From Chitinophaga sancti (lineage in GTDB: Bacteria > Bacteroidota > Bacteroidia > Chitinophagales > Chitinophagaceae), in NCBI RefSeq assembly GCF_034087045.1, contig NZ_CP139247.1, positions 2,010,001 to 2,074,000 on the forward strand: a stretch of DNA of 64,000 bases, written 5' to 3'. A program made the translations under genes and the position numbers. A model generated the notes under the pieces. The model did no database searches. It was not told the origin of the DNA and saw only the letters and a program-made list of their open reading frames with translations. The stretch's first letter is position 1, and each line of letters opens with the position of its first letter. Of the stretch, positions 1 through 10,956 are shown piece by piece.

Positions 1-1315
<1,315 letters not shown>

Positions 1316-1400
1316 ATTTTATTTATATTGTATTATAACTTTCCCAATATTCAACTTATTGCGTTACCGTCATGGTAACAAAAAGATCTTCAAGATCTTA

Positions 1401-1509
<109 letters not shown>

Positions 1510-1518
1510 TTTATTAGA

Positions 1519-1549
1519 AAGCCTCTGAATGTATTCAGAGGCTTTTTTC
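1519..1549 (+). terminator. Rho-independent terminator of the rRNA operon
   Basis: GCCTCTGAAT at 1521-1530 pairs perfectly with ATTCAGAGGC at 1533-1542, followed by a run of six T. It ends the 23S-5S transcript. The stop of the minus-strand LacI gene is three bases away, so the hairpin may serve both strands, although the T-run favours the plus strand. Confidence 0.9.
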
Positions 1550-1551
1550 AT

Positions 1552-2577
1552 TTATATCTTGCTGGAAGCTCGTTCTATCAATTCAACAGGAAATACAAAA
1601 TTCTGGGTAATCTTCACCGTCTCATCCTGGTTGATCAACTGCACTAAAATCTCTACAGCTTTTTGCCCCATTGAATAACCGGATTGTTCTATCGTACTTA
1701 GCGAAGGAGAAATAATGCGGGAAGATGCGTCATTAGAATAACCCACTACCTTAATCTGTTCCGGTATCTGAATATTAAATTGTCTCGCCTCCTGGATGAA
1801 TGCAATAGCTGAAGTATCATTTGTAGAAAATAATCCATCCGGTAATACTTCCTGGGATAATAACTGCCTGGCAGCAGTAACAGCTGCATCAGCAGTCAGG
1901 TTATGCACATATATCAGGGATTCGTCAAAAGGAAGGCCATAATGCGCTAAAGCAGCCTTATAACCACTTAATCGTTGCTGATACAAATTACACGTCAGAA
2001 TACCCGAAAAATGTGCAATACGTTTGCATCCTTGTTTGATCAGGTGCTCCGTAGCCAGGTACCCTCCTCTGAAATCATCTCCCGTAATGGTATAACCATT
2101 GAAGTCAGATGGTACCCGATCATAGAATACCAGCGGAATGTTGTTCTTAATAAAGGGATTGAAATGTTCAAACGTGGTGGTAAACATCGAAGAAACCGCC
2201 AGTAATCCATCTACTCTTAAAGAATAAAAGGTTTGCACCAGTTCTTTTTCCATCGCCACTGTATCATCAGATTGACCAATCACAATGCTGAAGCCATATT
2301 TATGTGCTTCGTGCTGGATACCGCTGATAGCAGTGCTTTGGAAATACATAGAAGTACGTGGAACAATCAGCCCCAGAATGTTGGAGCGTTTCTTTCGAAG
2401 ACTGGATGCGATCCAGTTGGGGACATAGCCCATATCAGTGGCAGTCTGTCTTACTTTTTCACGTGTCTCCTGATTAATCAGGGTGTTGTTTTGCAGTGCC
2501 CTTGAGACCGTGGAAGCAGAGAGATTTAGCGACTTAGCTATGTCGTAAATGGTGACTTTTGAAGTGCGTTCTTTCAC
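1552..2577 (-). CDS. LacI-family transcriptional regulator
   Basis: A DNA-binding repressor or activator of the LacI/GalR family. The N-terminal helix-turn-helix reads VTIYDIAKSLNLSASTVSRA, followed by the hinge helix and a periplasmic-binding-like sensor domain (start IGLIVPRTS-type strand, later DGLFSTNDTSAIAF and the IIEQSGYSMGQKAVEIL segment), full family length. The reading frame is open to 2625, but the residues before the HTH (a hydrophobic stretch MSCSIYIIFISL) do not fit the family. A GTG codon at 2577 gives a start MKERTSKVTIYD at the usual distance from the HTH, so I chose it. The gene lies downstream of the metalloprotease gene and after its terminator, so it probably has its own promoter. 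The ligand and target genes cannot be told from the sequence. Confidence 0.92.
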   Translation of the reverse strand: MKERTSKVTIYDIAKSLNLSASTVSRALQNNTLINQETREKVRQTATDMGYVPNWIASSLRKKRSNILGLIVPRTSMYFQSTAISGIQHEAHKYGFSIVIGQSDDTVAMEKELVQTFYSLRVDGLLAVSSMFTTTFEHFNPFIKNNIPLVFYDRVPSDFNGYTITGDDFRGGYLATEHLIKQGCKRIAHFSGILTCNLYQQRLSGYKAALAHYGLPFDESLIYVHNLTADAAVTAARQLLSQEVLPDGLFSTNDTSAIAFIQEARQFNIQIPEQIKVVGYSNDASSRIISPSLSTIEQSGYSMGQKAVEILVQLINQDETVKITQNFVFPVELIERASSKI

Positions 2578-2620
2578 ATTTTTGAGGTTCAGTGATATAA
2601 ATATAATGTAAATGCTACAA

Positions 2621-2660
2621 CTCAAAAAAAAACGCTTTCTGCCAATGACAGAAAGCGTTT
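2621..2660 (-). terminator. Terminator of the metalloprotease gene
   Basis: AAACGCTTTCTG (2630-2641) pairs perfectly with CAGAAAGCGTTT (2649-2660) around a 7-base loop. On the minus strand the stem is followed by a run of T. It lies 22 bases after the metalloprotease stop and just upstream of the LacI start. Confidence 0.9.
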
Positions 2661-2682
2661 ATATAGTATTCGTGATAAGATG

Positions 2683-5247
2683 TTATTTAGGATCCAAAGC
2701 CTGATTAATCTTCTCATACAAATCATTCAGATGATAACGGCTCATATTATCTCCGGCCGTTGCAGCAGCAGCTTTTATTTCACCTTTCAATGCAACAAGT
2801 TGTGCACGTGCAATGCTGCTTACATCAGCAGGTGTAGCAGAAATACTGGTGGCTGGACCAATCACGATCATCATTCCATCACCAGAGTTGGCAGATGGTT
2901 CACTGATCAGGCCCACCAGGTTATCCACATAATTCTTTTGCAGGTTCCTGCGGAATACGTCGATTGCATGATGAGAAGTCAGTTCACTAAAGATCCCTTT
3001 TTTCAGATCGGTCAGCAGGGTAATAGCTGTATATGTATTGATGCCTTCATTTGCCTCAGAGTTGATCAGTTTTGTCAACGTACCAGAACTCATGATGCGT
3101 TGAAGAATTGGATTCTGACGGGCACTGATGATAGCAGTGGCGTTGTTCCCGGTACGGCTCAGGATCTCTTTATTAAGTAACCATTTTGGCGTAGTGAATA
3201 ATTGTTGTTGTAAGAACTGTACGGCCTCCTGCTGTGTTGCTTTGGGAACAGCGGCATATATGCCCCCTTCCTGCTCTACAGTTTTAGGTGTCTCATATAT
3301 TCCACCTATGTTTTTAGCCACATGGCCCATGTACCTGCCAAACTGTGTATTGATCTCTTTGTACAATTCACTGAGATTAGCATAACCTTCATTTGGAGAA
3401 CTTGTCCATGTAATGAGGTTAGGCATAATACGCTGTAGGTTTTTAATACCATACTCACTTGCTTTCATGGCATTATCACCCAGGTCTTCATTCTGAGATC
3501 TTGGATCGTCAGGATTCATTTCAGTACCAAACCAATATTTCTTATCCTTCAGTTTTTCGATGGTCCATTTATTCAAAATAGGCTGTTCTGCAGTCGGATC
3601 AGTCACACCAGGAATCTGGCGATATCCCCATTCAATGGCCCATTTATCATAGAAGTTAATACGAGGGTAGAGGTCAGTACCGGTAATTCCATCACCTGGT
3701 TGTGCAACATAGTTAAAACGCGCATAGTCCATAATAGAGGGGGCGTGGCCGTTAGCCCTGACCCATTCCTTATCTCTCAGTTTTTCTACAGGATATGCAG
3801 AGCTGGAACCGAAGTTATGACGGAGGCCCAGGGTATGTCCTACTTCATGAGAAGAAACAAAGCGAATCAGTTCACCCATTAGCTGGTCATCGAATTCAAC
3901 CTTACGTGCTCTTGGATCGTTGGGCGCACATTGTACAAAGTACCAGTTACGCAATAAGCGCATCACGTTGTGATACCAGTTGATATGGCTTTCGAGGATC
4001 TCTCCGGAACGGGGATCATGCACATGCGGACCACTTGCATTAGGAATATCAGAAGGCTTGTATACGATTGCTGAAAAACGGGCGTCTTCCAGGCTCCATG
4101 TAGAATCTTCTGCTGGGGTAGGGGCCATTTTAGCAATGATCGCATTTTTAAATCCAGCCTGTTCAAATGCAGTTTGCCAGTCATTGACACCCTGAATCAG
4201 GTAAGGCACCCACTTTTTAGGAGTAGCGGGGTCTATGTAGAATATAATGGGTTTCGCGGGTTCCACGAGTTCCCCACGGTTATACTTTTCTCTATCTTCC
4301 GGTTTGGGCTCCAGGCGCCAGCGGGTGACCATAGATAATCTTTTCACACCTTGTGGATCGGCATCAAAGTCAGTCACAGAGGTAGTAAAGAAACCAACGC
4401 GGGGATCAAAGTACCTGCTCTTCATCGGGGTAGCAGGCAGAAGGATCATAGAAGTATTCAGTTCCAGCGTAGCATTGCCACTTGGAGAGCTGCCTACAGG
4501 GCCCTGACCACCACCGGATTTGGAGTAGGTTTTTACCGTTTTGATCTCCGTATTGATGGGGTAAGACTTCACATCCACGATATAAGATTTATCAGGCTGT
4601 ACCCCGCCCAGCTTGAGTCCTGACTTGATACGCGGATCAAAGAAGAAGATATCATTATCACCCTGGATGTAATCTGTGAGGTCAATCACGCTATTGTGAG
4701 CGCTGTCGGAGAAAGCTTTGATATCAAAGGCTGCTGCAATAGGTTGGATATTGGAATTCATCACGGCCTGGAACATCGGTTGACTGGAATCTTTTGAAAT
4801 CTCAGTATAGGAGATGTTTTTCAGGAATATCCTGTCATTTGGACCTTTATCAAAGCGGATCACGTTTTCCCCTATTTCATCACCACTATAGCCATACATA
4901 GAAGAGCGCAGGCCGGCAGCAGATTTAGAGATACGGTTTACTACGAGGATATCTCTTCCCATAATGGAATCGGGTATTTCGAAGAAGATCTTATCATCTT
5001 GTTTGTAGATAATGAACAGTCCGGAATCCGTTCTGGCACTGGCTGTGATGACATCACTGAACTTTTTTGGTGAGGTTTTAGGACCACTTTTAGCAGGAAG
5101 TGGAGGGCGTGCAGTAGAGTCGGTAGGTGTGGTGTTACCCTCATGTTTTTTTCTTCTTTGGGCTGCGGCAGGGCTGAAAGTCCCTGTAATCAGCAGAAAG
5201 GAACTGAAAAAGATAGCCGCAGAGGAGCGGATAAAGCGTTTATTCAT
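2683..5247 (-). CDS. Secreted zinc-dependent metalloprotease (DUF5117/DUF5118/DUF4953 type)
   Basis: An 854-residue exported protease. The N terminus has basic residues and a hydrophobic signal segment ending near AAAQRRKK (about residue 30). The extended zinc motif HEVGHTLGLRHNFG, about residues 463-476, matches HExxHxxGxxH of metzincin-like zincins, and SIMDYARF about 30-35 residues later provides the Met-turn. The preceding region up to about residue 300 corresponds to the DUF5118 and DUF5117 domains common in Bacteroidota. It is single-standing, with its own downstream terminator. The substrate is unknown; the family is generally described only as zinc-dependent metalloprotease. The start at 5247 gives the signal peptide directly and is well supported. 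Confidence 0.93.
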   Translation of the reverse strand: MNKRFIRSSAAIFFSSFLLITGTFSPAAAQRRKKHEGNTTPTDSTARPPLPAKSGPKTSPKKFSDVITASARTDSGLFIIYKQDDKIFFEIPDSIMGRDILVVNRISKSAAGLRSSMYGYSGDEIGENVIRFDKGPNDRIFLKNISYTEISKDSSQPMFQAVMNSNIQPIAAAFDIKAFSDSAHNSVIDLTDYIQGDNDIFFFDPRIKSGLKLGGVQPDKSYIVDVKSYPINTEIKTVKTYSKSGGGQGPVGSSPSGNATLELNTSMILLPATPMKSRYFDPRVGFFTTSVTDFDADPQGVKRLSMVTRWRLEPKPEDREKYNRGELVEPAKPIIFYIDPATPKKWVPYLIQGVNDWQTAFEQAGFKNAIIAKMAPTPAEDSTWSLEDARFSAIVYKPSDIPNASGPHVHDPRSGEILESHINWYHNVMRLLRNWYFVQCAPNDPRARKVEFDDQLMGELIRFVSSHEVGHTLGLRHNFGSSSAYPVEKLRDKEWVRANGHAPSIMDYARFNYVAQPGDGITGTDLYPRINFYDKWAIEWGYRQIPGVTDPTAEQPILNKWTIEKLKDKKYWFGTEMNPDDPRSQNEDLGDNAMKASEYGIKNLQRIMPNLITWTSSPNEGYANLSELYKEINTQFGRYMGHVAKNIGGIYETPKTVEQEGGIYAAVPKATQQEAVQFLQQQLFTTPKWLLNKEILSRTGNNATAIISARQNPILQRIMSSGTLTKLINSEANEGINTYTAITLLTDLKKGIFSELTSHHAIDVFRRNLQKNYVDNLVGLISEPSANSGDGMMIVIGPATSISATPADVSSIARAQLVALKGEIKAAAATAGDNMSRYHLNDLYEKINQALDPK

Positions 5248-5908
5248 TGATAGTTATTAAGTGGTTGTTCTTGATTTAGCTGTTTTTTTAGAAAAGTAAG
5301 TTGCAAATAAACATATTAAGCAGTAACTTATGCGGGAAATCCATAAGCGCTTTAATACCTTTAGGAATGGAAGTTTTGGCCTATGTGGGGGAATAATTGT
5401 TTAAAGGTATGTTAAAGTGACAGCGGGAGCCAGAGATTATGAGTAAATTTATTGATATGGTAGCTTTTATATTTATATTAGGCTATGATTAGGATTCAGT
5501 GATATCCACGAGCACAGGGTCTTTCATCAAAAGAATACGCTTATGAGAATCGGAGAGAATGATGAGAACTATATGTGAATGGCTGAATGGCACAACGGCA
5601 AGATAACCATCAATCAGGGCAAATTGACGCAAAGTGCCATTGGTAGCGGGAAGTAGAAAGAGAAATGAGATAAAATTTCTGTTGGAACATTTAAAATATT
5701 TCTTAAATTGTGCGTCCAACTTTGAATAAAATCAATAAATTTCAGGTTCCAGGGATAGTATTTCTTCAGGGGAATGCCCCAATCTTTGATATATTTTGTA
5801 TTTAAACAAATTAAGTGTCGCTCAAACAAAAATCGGAATGCATAAAGTCTGCCACAGGCGGGCTTTTGGGGAGGGAGGTTAAATTTTGTGAGATTTTTTG
5901 AGCTGCAC
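5248..5908. other. Long intergenic region without a convincing gene
   Basis: About 660 bases between the divergent metalloprotease and exbB genes. Two minus-strand reading frames (5489-5719 and 5614-5829) overlap each other, have no recognisable motif and an A/T-rich, cysteine/phenylalanine-rich composition typical of chance frames. The right end carries the exbB promoter. A decayed gene cannot be excluded. Confidence 0.5.
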
Positions 5909-5938
5909 TTGTTTTTTTAAGTCAACCGTATAACTTTG
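5909..5938 (+). promoter_or_regulatory. Bacteroidota-type promoter of the exbB operon
   Basis: TTG at 5909-5911, a 19-base spacer, then TAACTTTG at 5931-5938, a perfect match to the TAnnTTTG -7 element of the Bacteroidota housekeeping sigma factor. The predicted transcription start near 5944 gives a 5' leader of about 70 bases before the exbB ATG at 6013. Confidence 0.75.
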
Positions 5939-6012
5939 CGAATCACGTATTTAACATTGCAGAAATAACAAAAAAACAATAGTTTAATCTTTAACACTAA
6001 AATTCAATCAAC

Positions 6013-6876
6013 ATGGCTGAGACTAAAACAACTGTGACTGCAGCTTCTGCCAAAGCGAATTCATCTCATCAACCTAAGAAATCAAACAATGCATTTGCAA
6101 TGCTGGCTGTGCCTGTTTGTATCGTAATAGGTATTCTTTTTTACATGTTCGTATTAGGTAACCCTAGTAACTTCCAGGGTGGTATTACCGGCGAAGGTGC
6201 AAAACCAGTTGAAGAAGGTATTGGTAAATGGTTTGGTACTGTTTACGAGGGTGGTGTAATTGTACCTATCCTGATCTCTGTATTACTGATTTGTATCACT
6301 TTCGTAATCGAACGTTTCCTTTATATCTCTAAAGCGAAGGGTAAATTTAGCGGTGCTGAACTGGTAAGAAAAGTTCAATATCACCTGGCGAACAAAAATG
6401 TTGACGCTGCTCTGGCTGAGTGCGACAAACAAAAAGGTTCAGTTGGTAACGTTCTGAAAGCTGGTCTGAAGAAGTACAAAGAAATGATCACTAACACAGA
6501 GCTGGATACTGAGCAGAAAATCCTGGCTATCAAGCAAGAGATCGAAGAAACTACTTCACTGGAACTGCCTATGATGGAAAAGAACCTGGTGTTCCTTTCA
6601 ACAATTGCTTCCGTAGCTACCCTGTTAGGGCTGTTCGGTACAGTATTAGGTATGATCAAATCCTTTTCTGCGATGTCTGCAGCAGGTGCACCAGATTCTG
6701 GTAAACTGGCAGGTGGTATCTCTGAAGCGTTAATCAACACCGCTCTGGGTATCTCTACTTCAGCAGTTGCGATCATCATGTATAACTACTTTACTACAAA
6801 CATTGATAGCATCACTTACGCTATCGACGAGTCTGGCTTTACTTTAACACAGAGCTTCGCTGCAAACCACAAATAA
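6013..6876 (+). CDS. exbB: MotA/TolQ/ExbB proton channel family protein
   Basis: Inner-membrane proton-channel subunit that powers TonB. The 287-residue protein has a hydrophobic segment near residues 28-50, a second near 78-100 and two more within the conserved MotA_TolQ_ExbB domain (about 150-275). The family signature is seen in STIASVATLLGLFGTVLGM and the following GISEALINTALG segment. The N-terminal extension with an extra membrane segment is common in Bacteroidota. It is the first gene of a four-gene operon with two exbD genes and tonB, under the promoter at 5909-5938. The downstream TonB together with this channel would energise the outer-membrane receptors encoded elsewhere, such as SusC at 46369 and the receptor at 58200. 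Confidence 0.95.
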   Translation: MAETKTTVTAASAKANSSHQPKKSNNAFAMLAVPVCIVIGILFYMFVLGNPSNFQGGITGEGAKPVEEGIGKWFGTVYEGGVIVPILISVLLICITFVIERFLYISKAKGKFSGAELVRKVQYHLANKNVDAALAECDKQKGSVGNVLKAGLKKYKEMITNTELDTEQKILAIKQEIEETTSLELPMMEKNLVFLSTIASVATLLGLFGTVLGMIKSFSAMSAAGAPDSGKLAGGISEALINTALGISTSAVAIIMYNYFTTNIDSITYAIDESGFTLTQSFAANHK

Positions 6877-6942
6877 TTTTTAATTATTTGTGTGGAATAA
6901 ATGCGGTTTTGAATCTTATAAGTAAACCAAAAAGGAGTAAAG

Positions 6943-7605
6943 ATGCCAAAAGTTAAAATGGCTAGGAAGAGCACGCTGGTTGACATGACCGCGATGTGTG
7001 ATGTGGCTTTCCTGCTGCTCACGTTCTTCATGCTGGCGACTAAGTTTAAGCCGGATGAACCGGTAACTGTGGTAACTCCGTCTTCAATCAACACCAAATT
7101 GTTGCCTGATTCCGATGTAATCATGTTAACAATCGACGAGAATGGAAGGGTATTCTTTAGTATGGATGGCCAGCCTAAACGTCAGAAACTGATCGAAGAC
7201 CTGAATACCCAGTATAAATTGGGTCTGGATGCAAAGGAGATGAACAACTTCATTATCGGTTCCAGTGTTGGTACAGAGCTGAAGAATCTCAAATCTTACC
7301 TCGCGCTGAAAACAGCAGAACGTAAGAAATCCGGTCTCGAAACAGGTATTCCTACTGATTCCGCTAACAATGAGGTAGCAGTATGGATCGAGTATGCAAG
7401 ATCTGCACAGGGTGGTAATCCCAGATTGCAGTATTGTATAAAGGCTGATAACAACACCCCTTATCCTAAGATCAAGGATGTGCTGGATACCTTCAAAAAG
7501 AAAGGTATTCAGAAGCTGAATCTGGTGACTAACCTTGAGGCACCACCTCCAGGTACTGCTGCTGCTTTGGCTCGTGCACAAGGCGGTAACAAGAAAGAAG
7601 AATAG
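6943..7605 (+). CDS. exbD: ExbD/TolR family biopolymer transport protein (first copy)
   Basis: Second component of the TonB motor. The short cytoplasmic N terminus MPKVKMARKSTLVDMTAMCD carries the conserved aspartate of the VDMTAMCDVAF segment that takes part in proton passage, followed by a single membrane helix (AFLLLTFFMLATKF, about residues 25-40) and a periplasmic domain to residue 220. Bacteroidota often carry two different ExbD proteins next to ExbB, as here. The spacing of 66 bases from exbB and 65 bases to the next exbD is consistent with one transcript. Confidence 0.95.
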   Translation: MPKVKMARKSTLVDMTAMCDVAFLLLTFFMLATKFKPDEPVTVVTPSSINTKLLPDSDVIMLTIDENGRVFFSMDGQPKRQKLIEDLNTQYKLGLDAKEMNNFIIGSSVGTELKNLKSYLALKTAERKKSGLETGIPTDSANNEVAVWIEYARSAQGGNPRLQYCIKADNNTPYPKIKDVLDTFKKKGIQKLNLVTNLEAPPPGTAAALARAQGGNKKEE

Positions 7606-7670
7606 AAAAGTAAACGGCAGGCAGTGCTGAGGCGCTGAGTTGCTTTTGAAAACTAAAAAAAAGAGCTACT

Positions 7671-8270
7671 ATGGCAGAAATGGATACCAGCAGTAGTGGC
7701 GGTGGGAAGAAACACCAGGGTACCAAATCCAAAAAGCATTCTACCCGTGTAGACATGACTCCGATGGTGGACCTCGGCTTTCTCTTGATCACCTTCTTCA
7801 TGTTGACTACTACCATGAGCAAGCCCAAAACAATGGACTTGATCATGCCGAAGGATACAAAGAATGAAGAAGAGCAAAACAAGGTTAAGGAAAGTACAGC
7901 CCTCACTATATTGCTTGGAAAAGACAATCGAGTATACTATTATGAAGGCTTAGCACAGGACCCTAATGCCTCTGCTAATCCTGATTTTTTCAAGGCGACT
8001 AGCTTTGCTAATAAAGATGGCATCCGCGATGTTATCATTAAAAAGCGGGATGATGTTGCAAAATTGAGAAATGCAAAAGGTGAGCCTGAAGATGTTGTAG
8101 TGATTATCAAGGCAGATGATGATGCCAAGTATAAGAACTTTGTAGACATCCTGGATGAAATGGCTATCAACCGTATTCAACGTTATGCTACTGTCGACAT
8201 CAGCGACCAGGATAAAACCTGGATCCATCAGACAGAAGCTGCTAACGGCGGTGGTGGCGGCAACCAGTAA
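7671..8270 (+). CDS. exbD: ExbD/TolR family biopolymer transport protein (second copy)
   Basis: A 199-residue ExbD-like protein with the same plan as its neighbour: a basic N terminus, STRVDMTPMVDLGFLLITFF with the functional aspartate and the single membrane helix, then a periplasmic domain. It ends in a glycine-rich tail (NGGGGGNQ). VDMTPMVD is closer to classical ExbD than VDMTAMCD of the first copy, and the two are divergent enough to suggest a heteromeric motor rather than a recent duplication. It lies between exbD1 and tonB in the operon. Confidence 0.95.
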   Translation: MAEMDTSSSGGGKKHQGTKSKKHSTRVDMTPMVDLGFLLITFFMLTTTMSKPKTMDLIMPKDTKNEEEQNKVKESTALTILLGKDNRVYYYEGLAQDPNASANPDFFKATSFANKDGIRDVIIKKRDDVAKLRNAKGEPEDVVVIIKADDDAKYKNFVDILDEMAINRIQRYATVDISDQDKTWIHQTEAANGGGGGNQ

Positions 8271-8315
8271 TTGAGGAACTAACTAACTTTTGCATCCATC
8301 TTAAAAATTGAAACA

Positions 8316-9152
8316 ATGGATACCGCTAAAATCTTAAACTCCGACTTTCTGGATATCCTGTTTGAGAACAGGAATAAGGAATATGGAGCTTATGACCTTA
8401 GAAGACAATACAATAAAAGGGTGCGCAATGCCCTCATCGGCAGCGCAGCGTTGATATTGCTTGTTATCGCAGGTTACGCTATCAATACAGCGATAATGAA
8501 GGCTGAAAGGGATAACCCTAACAAGCCCGTTATCGAAACAATCAAGATGGAGGACGTAAAGATCCCAGATGATCCAAAAACACCTCCTCCACCTCCACCT
8601 CCACCAGCTCCACCGCCACCGGTGAAGCCATCAGTGCAATTCACGCCTCCTATTATCAAAAAAGATAGTGAAGTGCCACCAGATGAGGTGCCACCTAAGC
8701 AAGAGGACCTGAAAGATAAAGCTGTAAGTACTAAAACAGTAGAAGGTGATCCTAACGGTATCGACCCAGGATTGCTGGAAGACAGTAAAGGTACAGGTGT
8801 GGTAGAAGCTCCTCCGGCTCCGGCTAAAGAAGAGATCTTCACATTCGTAGAACAGCCGCCTACCTTCCCAGGTGGTGAAGAAGCACTCGCGAAGTTCCTG
8901 AGCAAAAACATCCACTATCCTCGCGTAGCGCAGGAAAATGCGATTTCAGGTACTGTATTCGTACAGTTCGTAGTAGACTCAGAAGGTAACATCAAAGATG
9001 TGAAAACTGTAGGTGCTGCGAAAGGTGGCGGTCTTGAAGAAGAAGCTATCCGCGTGGTGAAAATCATGCCTAAATGGAAAGCTGGTAAACAGAACGGCCG
9101 TCAGGTATCAGTTCAGTTCAACCTGCCTATCCGCTTCACACTGCAAGAGTAG
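8316..9152 (+). CDS. tonB: TonB family energy transducer
   Basis: Couples the ExbB/ExbD proton motor to outer-membrane receptors. The 278-residue protein starts with a cytosolic stretch carrying DFLDILFENRNKEYGAYDLR, a membrane helix near 38-58, a proline-rich periplasmic spacer (about 88-110, PPPPPPPAPPPP) and a C-terminal TonB domain (about 190-278) with FPGGEEALAKFLSKNIHYP and YPRVAQENAISGTVFVQFVV. The N-terminal motif is shared with the second TonB at 60688-61527. It ends the operon and is followed by a strong hairpin terminator. Confidence 0.96.
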   Translation: MDTAKILNSDFLDILFENRNKEYGAYDLRRQYNKRVRNALIGSAALILLVIAGYAINTAIMKAERDNPNKPVIETIKMEDVKIPDDPKTPPPPPPPPAPPPPVKPSVQFTPPIIKKDSEVPPDEVPPKQEDLKDKAVSTKTVEGDPNGIDPGLLEDSKGTGVVEAPPAPAKEEIFTFVEQPPTFPGGEEALAKFLSKNIHYPRVAQENAISGTVFVQFVVDSEGNIKDVKTVGAAKGGGLEEEAIRVVKIMPKWKAGKQNGRQVSVQFNLPIRFTLQE

Positions 9153-9172
9153 TACTAACGTACGCTTGATAG

Positions 9173-9211
9173 AAAACACCCTGTCACGGCTTAGCCATGA
9201 CAGGGTGTTTT
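9173..9211 (+). terminator. Terminator of the exbB-exbD-exbD-tonB operon
   Basis: An 18-base stem (9173-9190 with 9194-9211, one C-A mismatch) closes on a TTA loop. The downstream arm ends in a T-rich run to 9213. Confidence 0.88.
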
Positions 9212-9251
9212 TATTTATTGGTATATTGCCGTCTGATTTGCAAATGAAATT

Positions 9252-10640
9252 ATGATGCTTGGGAATAATCTTACAGGATATGACGATACTATTGTAGCCC
9301 CCGCTACTGCCGCCGGTGTAGGCGCTATTGCTGTATTGCGCCTCAATGGAGCCAATGCCATTGAGATCTGCAACCAGCTCTTTCCAGCCAAAGACCTGCA
9401 TAAACAGGCCAGCCATACCTTACACTTCGGTAGCATCGTGGAGAATGGACGTACTATTGATGAAGTAGTCGTGGGTCTTTATAAGGCGCCCCGCTCTTAC
9501 ACTGGTGAAAATATCGTGGAAATCTCCTGTCATGGTTCTCCCTACATCCAACAACAAATCATCGATGCCTGTATTCGTGCCGGCGCCAGAATGGCAAAAC
9601 CCGGTGAGTATACCATGCGTGCCTTCCTGAATGGTAAGCTGGACCTGACCCAGGCAGAATCTGTAGCCGACCTGATCGCGAGTAACTCCGCTGCCAGCCA
9701 CCAGACAGCCATGCAACAGATGCGCGGTGGATTCTCAAAAGAACTTTTCGCCCTGAGAGAACAACTTATCAGCTTCTCTGCACTCATTGAACTGGAACTG
9801 GATTTCAGCCAGGAAGATGTGGAATTTGCTGATCGTACCTCATTCTATAAACTCATCAGCGAAGCCATGCAGGTAGTCAAGCACCTGGCTGATTCATTCC
9901 AGATGGGGAACGTGATTAAGAATGGCGTGAACACTGCCATCGTCGGCAAACCCAACGCCGGAAAATCAACCCTGCTCAATACCCTGCTCAATGAAAACCG
10001 TGCTATTGTAAGTGACATAGCCGGCACTACCCGCGATACGATTGAGGAAATCCTCAATATCCAGGGTATCCTGTTCAGATTGATCGATACAGCTGGTATC
10101 CGCGAAAGCAATGACACTATTGAAACTATCGGTGTGCAAAAGACCATGGAGAAAATTCGTGAGGCCGGTGTAGTGTTATACATGTTTGATGTAAACCAGA
10201 CCAGTGTTGAAGACCTGCAGGAACAGATCGATGCCTTTAAAAAAGATAATATTAACTACCTGCTGGTAGGGAATAAAACTGATATCGCCGGACTGGAAGC
10301 CAATAAATCCAAATTCAGGGGCATTGAAGACATTCTGTATATCTCCGCCCGCCAGCATGAACATATCGAAGACCTGAAAGACCGTCTGGTACATAAAGTC
10401 ATGAGTGGAGATATCAACACGGAAGCGACCATTGTGACCAATGCCCGGCACCATGCAGCCCTGCAGGAGGTGATGAAGTCCCTTATCGATGTAAAGAATG
10501 GATTAGATAATCAACTGCCTGGTGACCTGCTGTCGCTGGATATCAGACGTTGTCTGCATTTCCTTGGTGAGATCACGGGACAGATCACGAATGAGGACCA
10601 GCTGGATTTTATTTTCAGTAAGTTCTGTATCGGGAAATAA
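9252..10640 (+). CDS. mnmE: tRNA modification GTPase MnmE
   Basis: MnmE works with MnmG to place the cmnm5 group on wobble uridine of certain tRNAs. The 462-residue protein has the N-terminal tetrahydrofolate-binding domain (about 1-120, DTIVAPATAAGVGAIAVLRL), a helical domain, and an inserted G domain with the P-loop GKPNAGKST (about 233-241), DTAG and NKTD motifs. It ends in the diagnostic CIGK, whose cysteine is the conserved C-terminal residue of the family. The length is normal. The start is MMLGNNLTGYDD; the second methionine is equally possible. It stands alone between the tonB terminator and an intergenic region. Confidence 0.97.
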   Translation: MMLGNNLTGYDDTIVAPATAAGVGAIAVLRLNGANAIEICNQLFPAKDLHKQASHTLHFGSIVENGRTIDEVVVGLYKAPRSYTGENIVEISCHGSPYIQQQIIDACIRAGARMAKPGEYTMRAFLNGKLDLTQAESVADLIASNSAASHQTAMQQMRGGFSKELFALREQLISFSALIELELDFSQEDVEFADRTSFYKLISEAMQVVKHLADSFQMGNVIKNGVNTAIVGKPNAGKSTLLNTLLNENRAIVSDIAGTTRDTIEEILNIQGILFRLIDTAGIRESNDTIETIGVQKTMEKIREAGVVLYMFDVNQTSVEDLQEQIDAFKKDNINYLLVGNKTDIAGLEANKSKFRGIEDILYISARQHEHIEDLKDRLVHKVMSGDINTEATIVTNARHHAALQEVMKSLIDVKNGLDNQLPGDLLSLDIRRCLHFLGEITGQITNEDQLDFIFSKFCIGK

Positions 10641-10956
10641 TCTTTTGTAGATAGGGCGAACGAAATCCATTGCCAATGTCGAATCTGAAAGCCTGTCTAC
10701 GACAAATGCACCGGGTTTCGAACACTAGGGATAATGAGCGGCGCTACAAAAGCTGGCTCAATAAGTTCAATTCACGCAGGCCAATCTTTGCCCTATAAAG
10801 GATCGATCCAGTCTTCACTGCCAGTGACCGGTACCCTGATCTGGTACAACCACAGGTCCGGCAGGAAGAAAGCCATTGTTAAGTAATTATGAATTACACC
10901 CAAATGCTGGCGGTATCCTTATCATAGTGTAGTTATATACAAGGAAACCCTCTATT
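10641..10956. other. Intergenic region with an orphan 50-codon frame
   Basis: A 316-base gap between mnmE and the phosphodiesterase gene. The only notable frame is 10734-10886 (plus), 50 codons, starting MSGATKAGSIS and ending in the basic stretch RSGRKKAIVK. It resembles no family that I recognise. It could be the tail of a decayed gene or chance. No clear terminator follows mnmE. Confidence 0.35.

Noticed and set aside
1552..2577. LacI gene as the regulator of the metalloprotease
   Set aside because: No LacI-consensus operator was found upstream of the protease gene; adjacency alone is not enough.
5489..5829. Two overlapping minus-strand frames in the gap before exbB
   Set aside because: No motif, no start context and overlapping in different frames; treated as non-coding.
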